Assembly (NCBI GenBank): GCA_013115125.1 | Contig: JABANN010000228.1 | Location: 1 to 50,466 of the forward strand | Length of the DNA: 50,466 nt | Direction of reading: 5' to 3' | Origin: Perkinsus olseni | Taxonomy: Eukaryota; Perkinsozoa; Perkinsida | Shown here: positions 25,841 through 36,954 of the stretch, piece by piece | How positions within the stretch are numbered: the first letter of the stretch is position 1 | How the letters are laid out: every line of letters begins with the position of its first letter | Notes under the pieces: model-generated | Told to the model about the DNA's origin: nothing | The model's database searches: none | The model's input: the letters and a program-made list of their open reading frames with translations, nothing else | Made by a program: the position numbers and the translations under genes

Positions 25841-27555
25841 ATGAGAATAACTCCCTACAACCCTACCAGGGCTATGTGTGTTGTTTCCTTGGCAACCTCG
25901 GCAGCAGCGGCAGGGGCCTTCCGGACGAGGTTGTTGCTCTTCGATCTTGACGATACGCTGTGGCACACGGTGGCTACGCTGGACGGCGCACACAAGGCGT
26001 GGGTGGAGTATGTTAAGGACAAGGGCTTCATGGACGTGGCGGAGCGATATGGCGATAGGAAGGTGAGAATGACCTGGCCGTAGGAGAGTTTTAGTTGACT
26101 TCGGAAGTGCTGGCATCACGAAAGCTGAGCGCATGCAAACGCAGCGAGCGGAGCGAAGGGAGTTTTCTTTCCGTGGAATGCAACACGGCGTGGAGGGAGG
26201 AGAGTTGATGATGATGGTGTTGTTGTTGGTAGACGATGCAGCCGTTAGTGGAGGGCCTGAAGGAGGAGTGGAAGGCTGGATATGAGAGCGATCCGAAGCC
26301 TTACTGGGATTATACGGTTGTTAGGAAGGTGAGGGCAGGGGGTGTTACAGCTGTGAGTTGGGGAAGGAGCGGTATGCGTGGTGTTGGTTGTAGTATTTGA
26401 TTCGGAAGCTGCTAAGTGGCAGCTCGGTGAAGCAAGGGCTGGGAGAGGAGATGGACAAGATAGTTGAGGACTCCTTCGAGGTGCGTTGTCGCGCGCCACG
26501 AAATTCAACGGACTGTCGATCTCCTCAGGTGTGGGTGAAGCATCGGTCGAACGTGGCATGGTTCGAGGACGCACCGGATACTCTGCTTCGCGTCCGACAG
26601 CGGTGGCCGCATCTGCTGTTTGGTGCTTGCAGTAATGGCAATGTGGATTTGGATCGAGTGCCGAGGGCTGAGTAATAACTCTGGAGGGTTCGCTGTGGGT
26701 ATGAGTGTCGACGCAGACGGACTGATGAGGTTGGTGGATGATGAGACTAGCTGCTCTGTCGTATTTGGAACCCTTTGCAACAAAGGCTTTGTTACCTATG
26801 CTGTTTTGCGGTTGGACTCATGTTGGAGCCAGCACTGACTGATAGGAGATTTCTCGTGGTATCCCAAGCCTTCGTGACGAAGGGGCGTAGCTCAGCTTGG
26901 CTGGAGGAGTGGGCCCGTCGTCGGAGGCATGAACGAAAGAATGACAGCAGTGGAATACAATATGAGTATTGAATGATGCGCAAGTCATTCGCACGCGCTC
27001 GGGGTCACATAGGTCCGGCAGGAGCTCAACTGTCACTAGCTATGCTAGTATCAGTTGTGGACTGCTGCTGGCAGGCCTTCCGATGAAATATGTACGGGTA
27101 TCGAATTGAGTTGCGCTCGCCTCACCCGGTTGGACGGTTCCGATTGAGATCGATAGTGGCTGCCTTAGGGGGCTGTTTGACTTCACCATGAGCGCCATCG
27201 AGGCGGGAGTGAGCAAGCCGGAAGCCACGATTTATGAGAAGGCCATGGCCGCAGCAGGATTAACACCAGCTGTTACGGCAGAGGAAACTGTAAGGGACCC
27301 GAGTTCGATCCCTGGCGACGGCATTTTTCTACCATTCAGATTTTCATTGGGGATGATTTTGTCAATGACGTCTACGGACCCGGGCAGCTCGGAATCCGCA
27401 CTGTCTGGCTGAATGCTGACGGGCGTCCTCGAGACAACGTATGCACTTTCACGGGGAAGGTGAGGGCTGAGGTTGATGTGAGCGAAGTGAAGGAAGATGT
27501 TATGATCTCCGATATACGGCAGCTGCCTGATGCACTCGAGGGTATGATGAAGTAG
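25841..27555 (+). CDS. HAD-superfamily hydrolase, tandem copy 1
   Basis: Likely a phosphatase of HAD subfamily I (pyrimidine-nucleotidase-like). The ATG at 25841 is the first in frame; the N-terminus (alanine-rich, ~28 residues) could be a targeting leader. Motif I is L-L-L-F-D-L-D-D-T-L-W (the nucleophile is the first Asp of D-x-D-x-T). Motif II lies in F-G-A-C-S-N-G-N-V-D, motif III Lys in S-K-P-E-A-T-I-Y-E-K, and motif IV in I-F-I-G-D-D-F-V-N-D-V. Exons supported: 25841-26062; about 26235-26328; about 26398-26480; about 26529-26671; 27169-27289; 27340-27555. The 497-base intron 26672-27168 is ten times the size of its counterpart in copy 3 (48 bases) in the same phase, so it carries inserted sequence. 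Ends D-I-R-Q-L-P-D-A-L-E-G-M-M-K. Confidence 0.75.
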
Positions 27556-27687
27556 AAAGATACGCGCGACTTGCCGTTTTTCGAGTTTTAATTGGAGTTT
27601 TTAATTCGACCTTTTCTGTTTGTCGCGTTAGTGGAGGTAAGATTCTCCTAGTTGTGTTGGGCGTAGCACTAAGTAGTAATAATAACA

Positions 27688-27852
27688 ATGACAGCTGCAC
27701 AATCAGCGCCGATTCGTCTCATCCTCTTCGACCTCGATGATACTCTCTGGGACATGCCAGCGACCTTAGCGCACGCTGAAGGCCAGTGGCAAGCGTTCAT
27801 GGCGCAGCGGGGATACGGTGACCTAGCGAAGCGTTATAGGGACCCTAGGGTA
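27688..27852 (+). CDS. Extra HAD first exon (alternative first exon or exon-only duplicate)
   Basis: ATG, then A-P-I-R-L-I-L-F-D-L-D-D-T-L-W-D and a segment homologous to exon 1 of both HAD genes, ending R-Y-R-D-P-R at a GT donor in phase 0. No copy of exons 2-6 follows before the next first exon at 27922. Exon 1 of copies 1 and 3 also ends in phase 0, so this exon could splice directly to exon 2 of copy 3 (beginning D-L-M-V-L-I-E-A) and give an alternative N-terminus with the same catalytic Asp motif. If it is not used, it is a duplicated fragment of copy 1 or 3. RNA reads would decide. Confidence 0.55.
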
Positions 27853-27921
27853 GTAGAAAAGGAGGGTTGTTGAGAATGTTGTGGTAGTGGCAGTTTTTAT
27901 GAGTGTTCTATCATCGTGAAA

Positions 27922-29138
27922 ATGGCGTACAATACTGTCCAGCAGCGGAAGGAAAAGGTGGCGGCTCCCGTGGTTGCGGGTCCCGGTAGAGGGCCCGCCG
28001 AGGGGTCTCCTCCTCCTGCCATGAGGCTGTTGTTGTTTGATTTGGATGATACCCTGTGGGACCTAGAAAAGACACTCGACGTGGCTGAGGGGAAATGGCA
28101 AGCGATGATGCGTCGATGGGGGTTGGGCGACATCGCGGATACTTATAATAATTATCGTGTAGGGGTTATTTTGTGTTGTGCAAGCTTCGAGGTAAGATAT
28201 TTTTGGGTGTCTTCAGGACCTGATGGTTTTGATTGAGGCGAAGCGAAACGAGTGGAGTGCCGATTATTGGGAGAGTCGCAGGCCCTACTGGAACTATTGT
28301 GAACTGAGAAAGGTGCCAGCGTCGCGTATCTTTTTTTCTGTGACTGCCTAGCTTGACCTATGTTGTACTGTCTTCAGCATGTGTATATGGATATCATTCA
28401 TCGCTATCTGGTCCAGAAGGGGCAGTACGCCAGCGAGAAGGATATCGCCTCGGTCGCCAGGACTCTCAGTAACGAATCTTTTGAGGTGGTCAAGAGCACG
28501 CTCGACCTCAAGATACGTGTCTGCTCCTGCTCGTCAGGTATGGTTGGCTGCCCGCCATGAGGTAGCCTGGTTCGAGGGGGCTATCGTCACCTTGCGCGCC
28601 ATCAAGCAGAGATATCCTGATGTTCTTCTGGGTGCGGTTAGCAACGGTACCACCGATTTGAATAGAATCCCAGAAGCCAAGTACGATTGGGCGATGAGGG
28701 AAGGGGGACCCTGATCGTTGGTTTGTAGGGGCCTTTTTGATTTCACGATGAGTGCTTTGGATGCCAACTGTACTAAGCCGGAGCCTGAGATCTACCTGAA
28801 GGCTATCCGGGCAGCGAAGGCAGTACCACCGATCAGGCCGGAGGAGACGGTAAGGGATTGCTCCTGCCATGGGGAGGGGTGGACTTGCTGGTGGTCAGGT
28901 CTTCATTGGTGATGATTTCCTTAATGATGTGTGTGGCCCTACTAGAGTGGGCCTGAAGACCATCTGGATGAATGCCAAGCAACGCCCTATGACGACGGCT
29001 GAGCCGATTACCGGAAAGCCTCGGCCGGGTTATGAGAAGCTCATTAAAGAGAGTTATAATATTAAGCCTACTAAAACTATACTGGACATACGGCAGCTCA
29101 TCGACGCCCTTGACGATCTTCAAGCGGCTCTTGCCTAG
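27922..29138 (+). CDS. HAD-superfamily hydrolase, tandem copy 3
   Basis: ATG at 27922. A 30-residue Ala/Pro/Gly-rich leader precedes M-R-L-L-L-F-D-L-D-D-T-L-W-D (motif I, D-x-D-x-T). Exon 2 starts D-L-M-V-L-I-E-A-K-R-N-E-W, later V-A-W-F-E-G-A, then G-A-V-S-N-G-T-T-D-L (motif II region), T-K-P-E-P-E-I-Y (motif III Lys) and V-F-I-G-D-D-F-L-N-D-V-C-G-P (motif IV acidic pair). Introns sit at the same places and phases as in copy 1: for example 28681-28728 (48 bases) corresponds to the 497-base intron there. Ends Q-A-A-L-A, TAG at 29136-29138. The two full copies differ clearly in their C-terminal 40 residues, so they are not recent. Substrate unknown. Confidence 0.8.
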
Positions 29139-29422
29139 TTGTAAATACTACCGTAACTGAAAGTTGCGATTATCGCTGTTCCTTCAACCCTTGTATTCGT
29201 GTAGTTCCTCCTCACACAAGCATCGATCAGTCTGTTCTGTGTGCTTCTTCTATGCGTCTTGAGGTGTAGCGTTCCGTATGTGTGGGCTCACAGTCCGAGG
29301 CTTACGGTTCCGGCTTTGTTAGGCTTGAAGACGATGTGATCGGGGACTCCTGTAGCGTTAAAATTGGGTTCAATCAGACGTTCGTGAAGAAGTGTTCCGT
29401 GGTGGCTTTGTAGTTTTGATAA

Positions 29423-31450
29423 ATGCTGGTTCGATGGGCGCCGTCCCCTCGGGCGTTGAGTGCCTGTCGTGCAGTGTTGTCCGTACGCTGTTGCAGTACC
29501 GCGTCGAAGGGGTCGTCTTCGGGTAGTGTTAAGGAAGGTGAAAACGCGGTTGAAGCGGCTACAGCGGGGGAGCCGAGTGAGGTGGAGAAAGTTGATTCGA
29601 TGAAGGTAGGATGGGGAGCTGTGATCATTCCGGACTTACCTAGCTCCTCGCAGACGAGACTGAGTGCCGTCCCGAAGCCCGAAAGTGGCATCGCTAGACG
29701 ATCCGTTGAAGAAGCCTTGCTGGACGAGCGTCGGAAAAAGTACTTGGAGATGTATGAGAGTAGTAGAGGTTGTGGGGGTTACTGCTCCGGAGGCGTCGGG
29801 AGATTCTCCGAAATTGGGGTCGTGTTCGGACTTGAACTCCCTATTTTAGATCTTCGGCTAGACTGGTCTCGTTACTTGCTATTCTGATGTTATTATTTTG
29901 CAACGCAGGGTAGAGCTGATGTCTGTGATCGGGGATGTGATATCTCAGGGGCGACATGTTGCGGAGATGAAGTTATCATTTTTCATCGGGCCTTGAAAAT
30001 TGTATTCATCGGATTTTTTTGAAACGGAAAGACACTCATTTACCGCAAATCACTTAAGGATTTGCGAAGAATATTTCGACTCTCTTAGGTACTGGCACGA
30101 CGCGGTACTTGCCGCCTAGGGACCCGTAGTAGAGGAGGGAGGAGGTGAAGGGGCACTTGCTTCTTTTAGGAATGCGTTTTTGATCGAGAAGGAACGGCTG
30201 TCCGGCACGGAGCGACGAGCTCAGCGTCTTTTCGCCTACCTGCCGTGGCTCACGTTTGGAGTCATGCTGGTGGCGCCTTATTACGGCATCAAGTGGGCCC
30301 AGGCCACGAGTGAGCAGTCAGCCCGGCGGCGGAGGATGTCTTTTTGTGAATCGCTCCTTCAGTCGACGCGCAAGTGGAGGAGCAGAGCGGTTCTGCAGAG
30401 GCTGTTGATGATGATACTCATCCTTTGTCGTCCGTCGGCTTCCGGGTGATGGACTACCAGCAGTTACCGGAGGTCCTCGAGAGCCCCTTACCCCACCTAC
30501 TGGTCCTTTACGATGATACGTGAGTCGGTCCTCCTGCTGGTTGCCCGCGCCCGGATGGTCCTTGTGAAGGTATGCGTCTCGTGTGTTCCTGCCGTCGCTG
30601 CGATCGTTGGCAGCTTCGATTGCGAGGGCGAGCAAGGGCCAGTTGTCGATAGTCGCGGTAGAGTTACCGAGAGGGGAGTCTTCGAAGGAGCTCCTGAAGG
30701 AGTACCCAAGGAGCCAGGCGCCGCATATTCAGTTCATAGTGTAGCGCTGGCGTGGGAGGAAATGGTGGTGAGCGGTGGGTTGGTGCAGGCCCGCAGCGAC
30801 GTCGTCGGGGGAGGCAGGGGTGCTGGACTATAAAGGACGGTGGAATATGCAGGAGTTGGTACGGACCTTTGTACTGCCGACGCTGCGGCATAGGACGGCG
30901 GTGGGGATACCTCCGGAAGGGAGGAGAAAGTTGGTAGTAATGGTGGCTGATTATTGGTCAATCTTGGCGGGGCGCTTCGCTCCGCTGTGGATTTATGTGA
31001 AATTTGACAGCTTGGTTGGAGGAGAATTAGAGTAACGTAGGATACTTCGTAGACAGGAAGACACTAGTGGGTTGAAATGCTATGGTAAAAATGATTGCAG
31101 GGGGATTTGAACCGGGGACCTCTTTGTAGTGTCGTTAACCCTGCCGCGCATACTTGAAATTTTGCTGCGGCTAAGGTATGGGAGAAGTGTCCCCTAGCCC
31201 CTGTTGAGTTCTCTTCCGTAGTGGAGTAGGTTCTTCCTAAGAAACGGGCTTGTGTCAGGTTGAGGAGGCGCGACGACTGGACCAAGCGATAGCATCCCTC
31301 TGGTCGGACTGTCTGTTCACTCTTCACTTCATGCCGCGGAAGAAGCCAGCCCCTGCCTGGCAGCTGGATGACAGCCTCACTCTCCCGCTGGACCAGGCGA
31401 TTGATCGATGCCGCCATCGCCTGACTGAGGAGGAGAGGAGATTTACGTGA
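29423..31450 (+). CDS. Predicted mitochondrial membrane protein, unknown function
   Basis: The ATG at 29423 gives MLVRWAPSPRALSACRAV, basic and hydroxylated without acidic residues for about 30 residues, typical of a mitochondrial presequence. Supported coding pieces are: 29423 to about 29772 (ending D-E-R-R-K-K-Y-L-E-M-Y-E-S-S); about 29920-29970; an exon near 30,172-30,340 with one membrane helix (L-F-A-Y-L-P-W-L-T-F-G-V-M-L-V-A-P-Y-Y-G); one near 30,435-30,520 (V-M-D-Y-Q-Q-L-P-E-V-L-E then L-P-H-L-L-V-L-Y-D-D); one near 30,848-30,930; and the last exon 31261-31450, which ends R-L-T-E-E-E-R-R-F-T. The L-P-H-L-L-V-L-Y-D-D piece could begin a thioredoxin-like fold, but that is a guess. Some intermediate junctions are unresolved. 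I do not recognise the family. Confidence 0.5.
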
Positions 31451-31589
31451 TATTCACTACTACTGCCACTACTGTAACATTACGTACCTTTGTGTATCGG
31501 TGTGTTTCTGGCAGCCTTCTGTTCAGTTCAGTGGCTTTAGGATCGCTCACTGGGGGCGGTTGTTTTCGAGAATTGCTATTTTTACTACT

Positions 31590-34500
31590 ATGAAGCAGCG
31601 CTTCACCTCGATCGATGTTCGGGCGATGGTACGGAGTATCCGACCTCGTCTCTTGGGAGCTAAGGTGGCTAATATCTATGATATCAATAACAAGGTAAGA
31701 GCCCCTAGGGGTGGGCCGGGCTGAGCCTTCTTTGTCTTAGTTATATATCCTTAAGTTCACTTCGGCAACAGCGTCACAGGACACGGACGAAACTACTGAG
31801 AATAAATGGTCGGAGATTGCACTAGCCGTAAAATGGTATTAGTCCGGGTTTTTAGGTTTTTAGTACTGGAAGCGGGGGTGAGGTTCAACCTTACAGAGTA
31901 CGACCGGGGGAGTTCGGCCGGCTTGCCCAGTGCGTGGACGATGAAGCTGCGGAAGCTGCTTAGAGGGAAGAGGCTGGGCGATCTGCGGCAGGTGGGGTTG
32001 CTGAGGCTTTGATGGTGGTGGTGATGGTGGGATGGTGTTATCAGGTCGGCTCTGATAGGGTTATTCTGATGGAGTTTGGGGCAGGGGAGAAGGCTGTGAT
32101 AATCGCACTGGAGATGTAAGGCCGATGGTGAGTTGGTGAAGGTGTGGTATGTGTGCTTTAGGTATGCTAAGGGTAATATTGTGGTGATGGACAGCAGCTA
32201 CAAGGTGACTATGCTGCTGCGACGGTACGCTTACAGTGAGGAGGATAAGGTGGAAGTTGGACGTAATAGGGCGGTATGGGTAGCAGCTGTATTGTTCTTC
32301 GGAGCGGCCAGCAATGGTCGTGGAGTACTTGTGGATTCTACGGGTTTCGAATGAAAATTCCTTGGTGTCACCGGGTTGATAACTTTTCTATTTCAGTGCC
32401 TTATCCGATGGCTTTGGCTGCTAAGAAGGGTGAGGAGAGTGCGGAAGTGGAGAGAGGCGATATTGAGGGTATCGGCGAGGAAGTCCTGGTGAAGGCACTT
32501 GATGGCAAGTCCAACGTGAAGGGCATCAGTTCGGCTGTGTTGAGGTAGCGTTGGGAGTATGAGGGTTATCGCAGTGGTCGTCTTTTGTAAGGCTGGTCTC
32601 CTTCGCGTCACCACAGATGGCGACTTTGGCCGTCAGAAGCGTCATGCAGGAGGGGGAGGTAAGGGAAGGGGGGATGGGTGGTTGTGGGGAGGGTCTGATG
32701 CCAGGAACAGCAGCGGCCGGAGGAGGTGCTTCGGCGGGCCATCAAGTGGTGCCATGAGGCGCTGGCTGAGGTGTCTTCTGTGAAGGAGGTGAAGGGGTAT
32801 GGTCTGAAGGAGGACGAACAGGGGAAAGTGGTGGACTACGCTCCGCTCAAGAGGCTGCTCAAGGGAGGTAGTGATGGTAGTATTGGCTGTTGTTGATAAG
32901 AGGCACTTCCGTATTCACGAATCCGTTATGGTTGTGATTGCCGGTCTTAGGCCCATCCGATGACGACGCCGCGGTAATGGAGTACCCCTCCTTCACGGAG
33001 TGTGTTGACGATTACTATACAAGGCTTATGCGTGCTCAACTGGAGGGCCAGTTGGTCCAGAAGCAAAGTCAAATGAGGTCTAAGGTGATGGGCTGGGTGG
33101 TGCAGGTGGCAGTGATTTCTATGCCTTATTACTAGGTTGAGAACATCAAGGCTGACCAGAGTCGTAGGATGGGGCAGTTGGAGAAGGAACAGCAGTCACT
33201 GTGGGAGCAGGTCCGTGGTCTTCTGGGGTGTGACGCTGTGAGGGCTTAGTCTAAGGGGGCAATCTACGACTGTTAATACCATAAATACTGTAATGCCATA
33301 GTAATTTTAACGTATAGCACCTTGTAGACAATGTAGACTTTTGTAGTATCGTCATGAGTGGAACTGTATTGTAAGAAAAATAATTTATTCGAGTCACCAT
33401 GAATATTTTGTAGAAGGGTTTCAGTCCAATTTGTGGGGTACTTAGGATTAAATTCGTACGAAGTGGTGTAAGGCAGGGTGTTGTTTTCTTTCAGGCCGTG
33501 GCCTTGGAAGCCAATACAGACATCGCGGATGCCGCTATTCAGATGATTAATGCTTTGCTAGCAGCTAAGGTAGTTGCGCCTCGAATGAGGGGGCACCGAC
33601 CAGGCGACTCTGATGCAGTTGCGCTGGGACGACCTTGCTATAGCCGTCAAGCAGCAGCAACGAGCGGGGCATCCGTTGGCCACTCATATCCGTCAACTCT
33701 CGCTGGACTCCAATAGGATATCTATAGTACTCGAGAAGCCTGCTGGTAAGGGTGCTGGTTACTTCTCCTCGACGGGGATGGTTGGGTAGGTGATGATGAC
33801 GGGGATGATTCGTCGACGGTGGAAGTGTGGCTGGACCTCTCTCGAACGGCTCAGGTGAGTTGCTCGGGCGTGTCATTGAGAGATGGGGAAGAGGGCCGAA
33901 CCGCACAGCACAGGTTATGGGAGACCCTTCGATGAGTTGAAAATAAGTCGTGAAAAACTGTGCATACAAATCCGTTAGGCAAAAATCGGAAAAGAACTTT
34001 AGATGAATTTTGGGTCTTGAGCCCCGTAGTTCCCACAATGACGTGTCCTCGGACCGAGACAAACATATCCTAGTACACAGAAATCGACCACAGTCTCATT
34101 ACGTCATGATAGTTGGGTACGACTACGATACAAAGGAGCTGCGAGTAGGCGTTGAGGTCGAATCATAGGAAGGGTTCGAGCGCTCCGATATCATCACGCA
34201 GTGTGTTCAATTTGATATTTTATCCTGTGGTTTAGAGTAGGTGATTCACACTCGGAAACTCTGAAATCGAATATGATGGCGAATTAGTTTTTGCGAATTT
34301 GTTAGCTTTTTCACGCCTTCGGTAGGCAAACGTGGCCCTACTGCACGACCAGAGAAAGGGCATGCAGGAGAAGGTGAGGAAAACCGAGGGCCAGATGGCG
34401 AAGGCTGTGAAGATGGCCGAGAAAAAGTTGAAGGGTGACGGCTCGTCTGTTGTTGTGGTAGGGTATGTTACTTGTTCGGTTAGGTAAGGCTGCTGGTAAC

Positions 34501-36807
34501 GAGACCGCGGCACTTGGTGGTGCGGAGAAGCAATTGCTAGCGAAGCGAAGGAAGAAGTTCTGGTTCCAGAAGTTTTTCTGGTTCATCTCGAGCGATCGGC
34601 TGCTGGTGTTGGCTGGTAAGAAGGGTTGAAGGTGAGACGCTGTCCCGCCGTTGTCTCTGCCTTTGCTTCGAGTGCAATCTTCTCGGAGTATATGTTTCGG
34701 TGATAGATCTCTTTTGTGACCGCCGCCGGCTCGCTTAGTTGGGGAAGGAGTGGTATGGAAATCGTAGATGAATTAGAGTGTCGTGTCGGGTTCCTGCAGG
34801 AATACTGCGTTTGTAGGTAGAGATGCTCAGCAGAATGAGCTGCTGTGGCGACGGTATCTTTCTCCTACTGATATTTACGTTCATGCTGATCTCGCTGGTG
34901 CCGCTACTGTCGTTATAAAAATGCCCAAGGGGGGAATCGAACCTCCGCAGAGAACATTGGCCGAAGCCGGGCAGTATTCCCTATGCAGGTGCTTCGCTCC
35001 GCTAGAAATGTTTGTCTATTTTCGATCGCAGGTCTCGAGCGTGGGATAATAAGATCGTTACATCAGCGTGGTGGGTGTGGGCCAAGCAAGTATCGAAGAC
35101 GGCGCCGACAGGCGAGTTCCTTTCTACCGGTAGCTTTATGATTCGGGGGAAGAAAAACTTCTTACCTCCTACCGGGCGTTTAGAGATGGGCCTTGGCGTC
35201 ATGTGGACGGTGACTGAGGACAGCGCGGAGAAGTAGGCGGAGCGAAGGAGCCGTGCGAATGGCATTTTTTGGTGGTAGGTACCGGAGTATGAGGGTTCAG
35301 AGGGAGAAGCTGCTGGAGGAACAGGAGCAGAGGGAGGGTCGTGTGGGTCCTCCGGAGGAGATGGGCGATGAGGGGCCGGGCGTGGTTGAGAACTTTGACT
35401 TCAATCCGAAGGCGGCTGACGGAGGGGAGAAGGGGAGTGAGAAGGGTAATGGACAGCAGCATGCGAAGGGAGCTGCGAAGAGCCGACAACAACGAAGGCA
35501 GATGAAAAAGTCGGGGGGACGGAAACAAGGTGGGACGGCTGAGGACAGGGGATGGGTAACTAGGACTTTCACTTGTCGTGGTTGATGGTGTGGGTGATGC
35601 TGAGCTTTATACAGCAGTTGGAGGTGATCTCAGTGGCCGTCTCGGAGGGCGTGGTTTTCGCTGTTCTCCCGAGGGCGTGCTCGACGGTGTCCGCGAGTCC
35701 CGGTCACTGAGGATTACGTTCACGTAGCTTCTGCTCTTGCGAGTTCGTAGGCGTGTAATTTCGTGGCGCAGTGAAGGTGGACTGAGATGATGATTTCTTC
35801 AGGAGACGAGGAGAGCTCCGAGGAAGGCGAGCGGGTTGACAAGGCCCCGCAGGAAAAGTCGAAGCCGTTGACGCGACACCAGCGGAAGAAGCTTGCTAAG
35901 ATTAGGGAGAAGTACGGCGACCAGGATGAGGAGGAGAGGGAGATCAGAATGAAGCTGATGGGCAGCAAGGAGGTGAAGGTCGTCGAGGAGGAGAAGGAGC
36001 GCCAACGGCAGCAGGCACCGGCTGAGGTGTCGCAGGAAGAGGAGGTAGGGCGTATCTTAGGTCGATCCATGCATGTGATGGATTTAGGATGAGCCATCGA
36101 GTGTCGAGGTGCCCACGACTGGCAAGAATGTGTGTTTCAAGTGTGGAGAAGAGGGCCATCTGGCGAGTGAATGCCCGCATGCTCGGGAAGCACAAACCAG
36201 CAGACAGGATGACGACGAAGATGATGATGACGATGACGACGAGGGCGGAGCGAAGGTCACCTCTGGCGGTGGCATCGCCCATACGCTCGATCGGCTACAA
36301 GCATGGCCCGACTGGAGGGAAGATGAGGTCCTCGGGGCCATCATGGTCTGTGCTCCTTATCAGGCTATGACGCAGGTGGGATCCACTGGGGTATGGTATC
36401 AGTGTCACCATCATCATCGTGTGTGTTAGATACCGATCAAGGTGAAGTTCACCCCTGGGCAAATGAAGAGGGGCAAGGCGGCGCAGCTGGGCTTCAAGTT
36501 GCTGCAGAGTCAAGTGGAAGGCGAGCTGAGGTCAGCTCGAGCAGCGGCAGCAGCAGCAGCGGCAGCAGCAGCAGCAGCGAAGGCCTCTGAGGGAGAGGAC
36601 GCCGAGCCATCTGCTGCTACTATCGACCGCCACGCCCTGGACCTTCTACGGTTGGTGCCGGTCGAGGAAGCGTCAGATGCCATCGGTGTGAGTAACGTGA
36701 AGCTTGCTGCGAGTGGGGTACAGAGGCTGCAGCAGAAGTCGAAGAAGGAGAAGAAGCAACTGGCCAAGCAGCGAGAGAAGGAAGCCTTGCTCGCCATGGA
36801 CGGCTGA
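31590..36807 (+). CDS. NEMF: NEMF/Rqc2 (NFACT family) ribosome quality-control factor
   Basis: Rqc2/NEMF binds stalled 60S subunits, recruits the Listerin ligase and directs C-terminal tailing. The start [14 protein letters not shown] matches the NFACT-N start, followed by [12 protein letters not shown]. Exon 1 is 31590-31694; exon 2 continues Y-I-L-K-F. Later come [18 protein letters not shown] and, in the NFACT-R domain, [15 protein letters not shown] with [10 protein letters not shown] and, after an intron (34989-35031), [24 protein letters not shown] knuckle ([14 protein letters not shown]) precedes the C-terminal domain: [10 protein letters not shown], intron, then [15 protein letters not shown]. 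An in-frame Ala tract (36,537-36,582) interrupts the tail. Many introns of 45-60 bases. Confidence 0.88.
36537..36582 (+). repeat. (GCA)n coding Ala tract in NEMF
   Basis: About fourteen GCA/GCG codons in frame within the NFACT C-terminal domain. Length is probably polymorphic. Confidence 0.8.
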
Positions 36808-36954
36808 AAAGATACTGCAGTTGAGTACCATTGACCTTCACGAGGCTGTTGTTCCATCGCTTGTTTAGTTCGTTTCTCTGTCCTCTTGGTAGTGATTGCG
36901 TTCAGTGTTACCTTGCGACGCGCAGCAGCAGCTACACCCGCCTACTGTAGTGTA

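Noticed and set aside
31090-31150. Antisense tRNA-like stretch GGATTTGAACCGGGG in the mitochondrial-protein gene
   Set aside because: No acceptor or anticodon stem can be formed around it; it is probably intronic chance similarity.
34921-34980. Apparent antisense tRNA T-arm (GGGAATCGAACC)
   Set aside because: The bases code for the conserved NFACT-R segment [10 protein letters not shown] in NEMF, so the match is coincidental.
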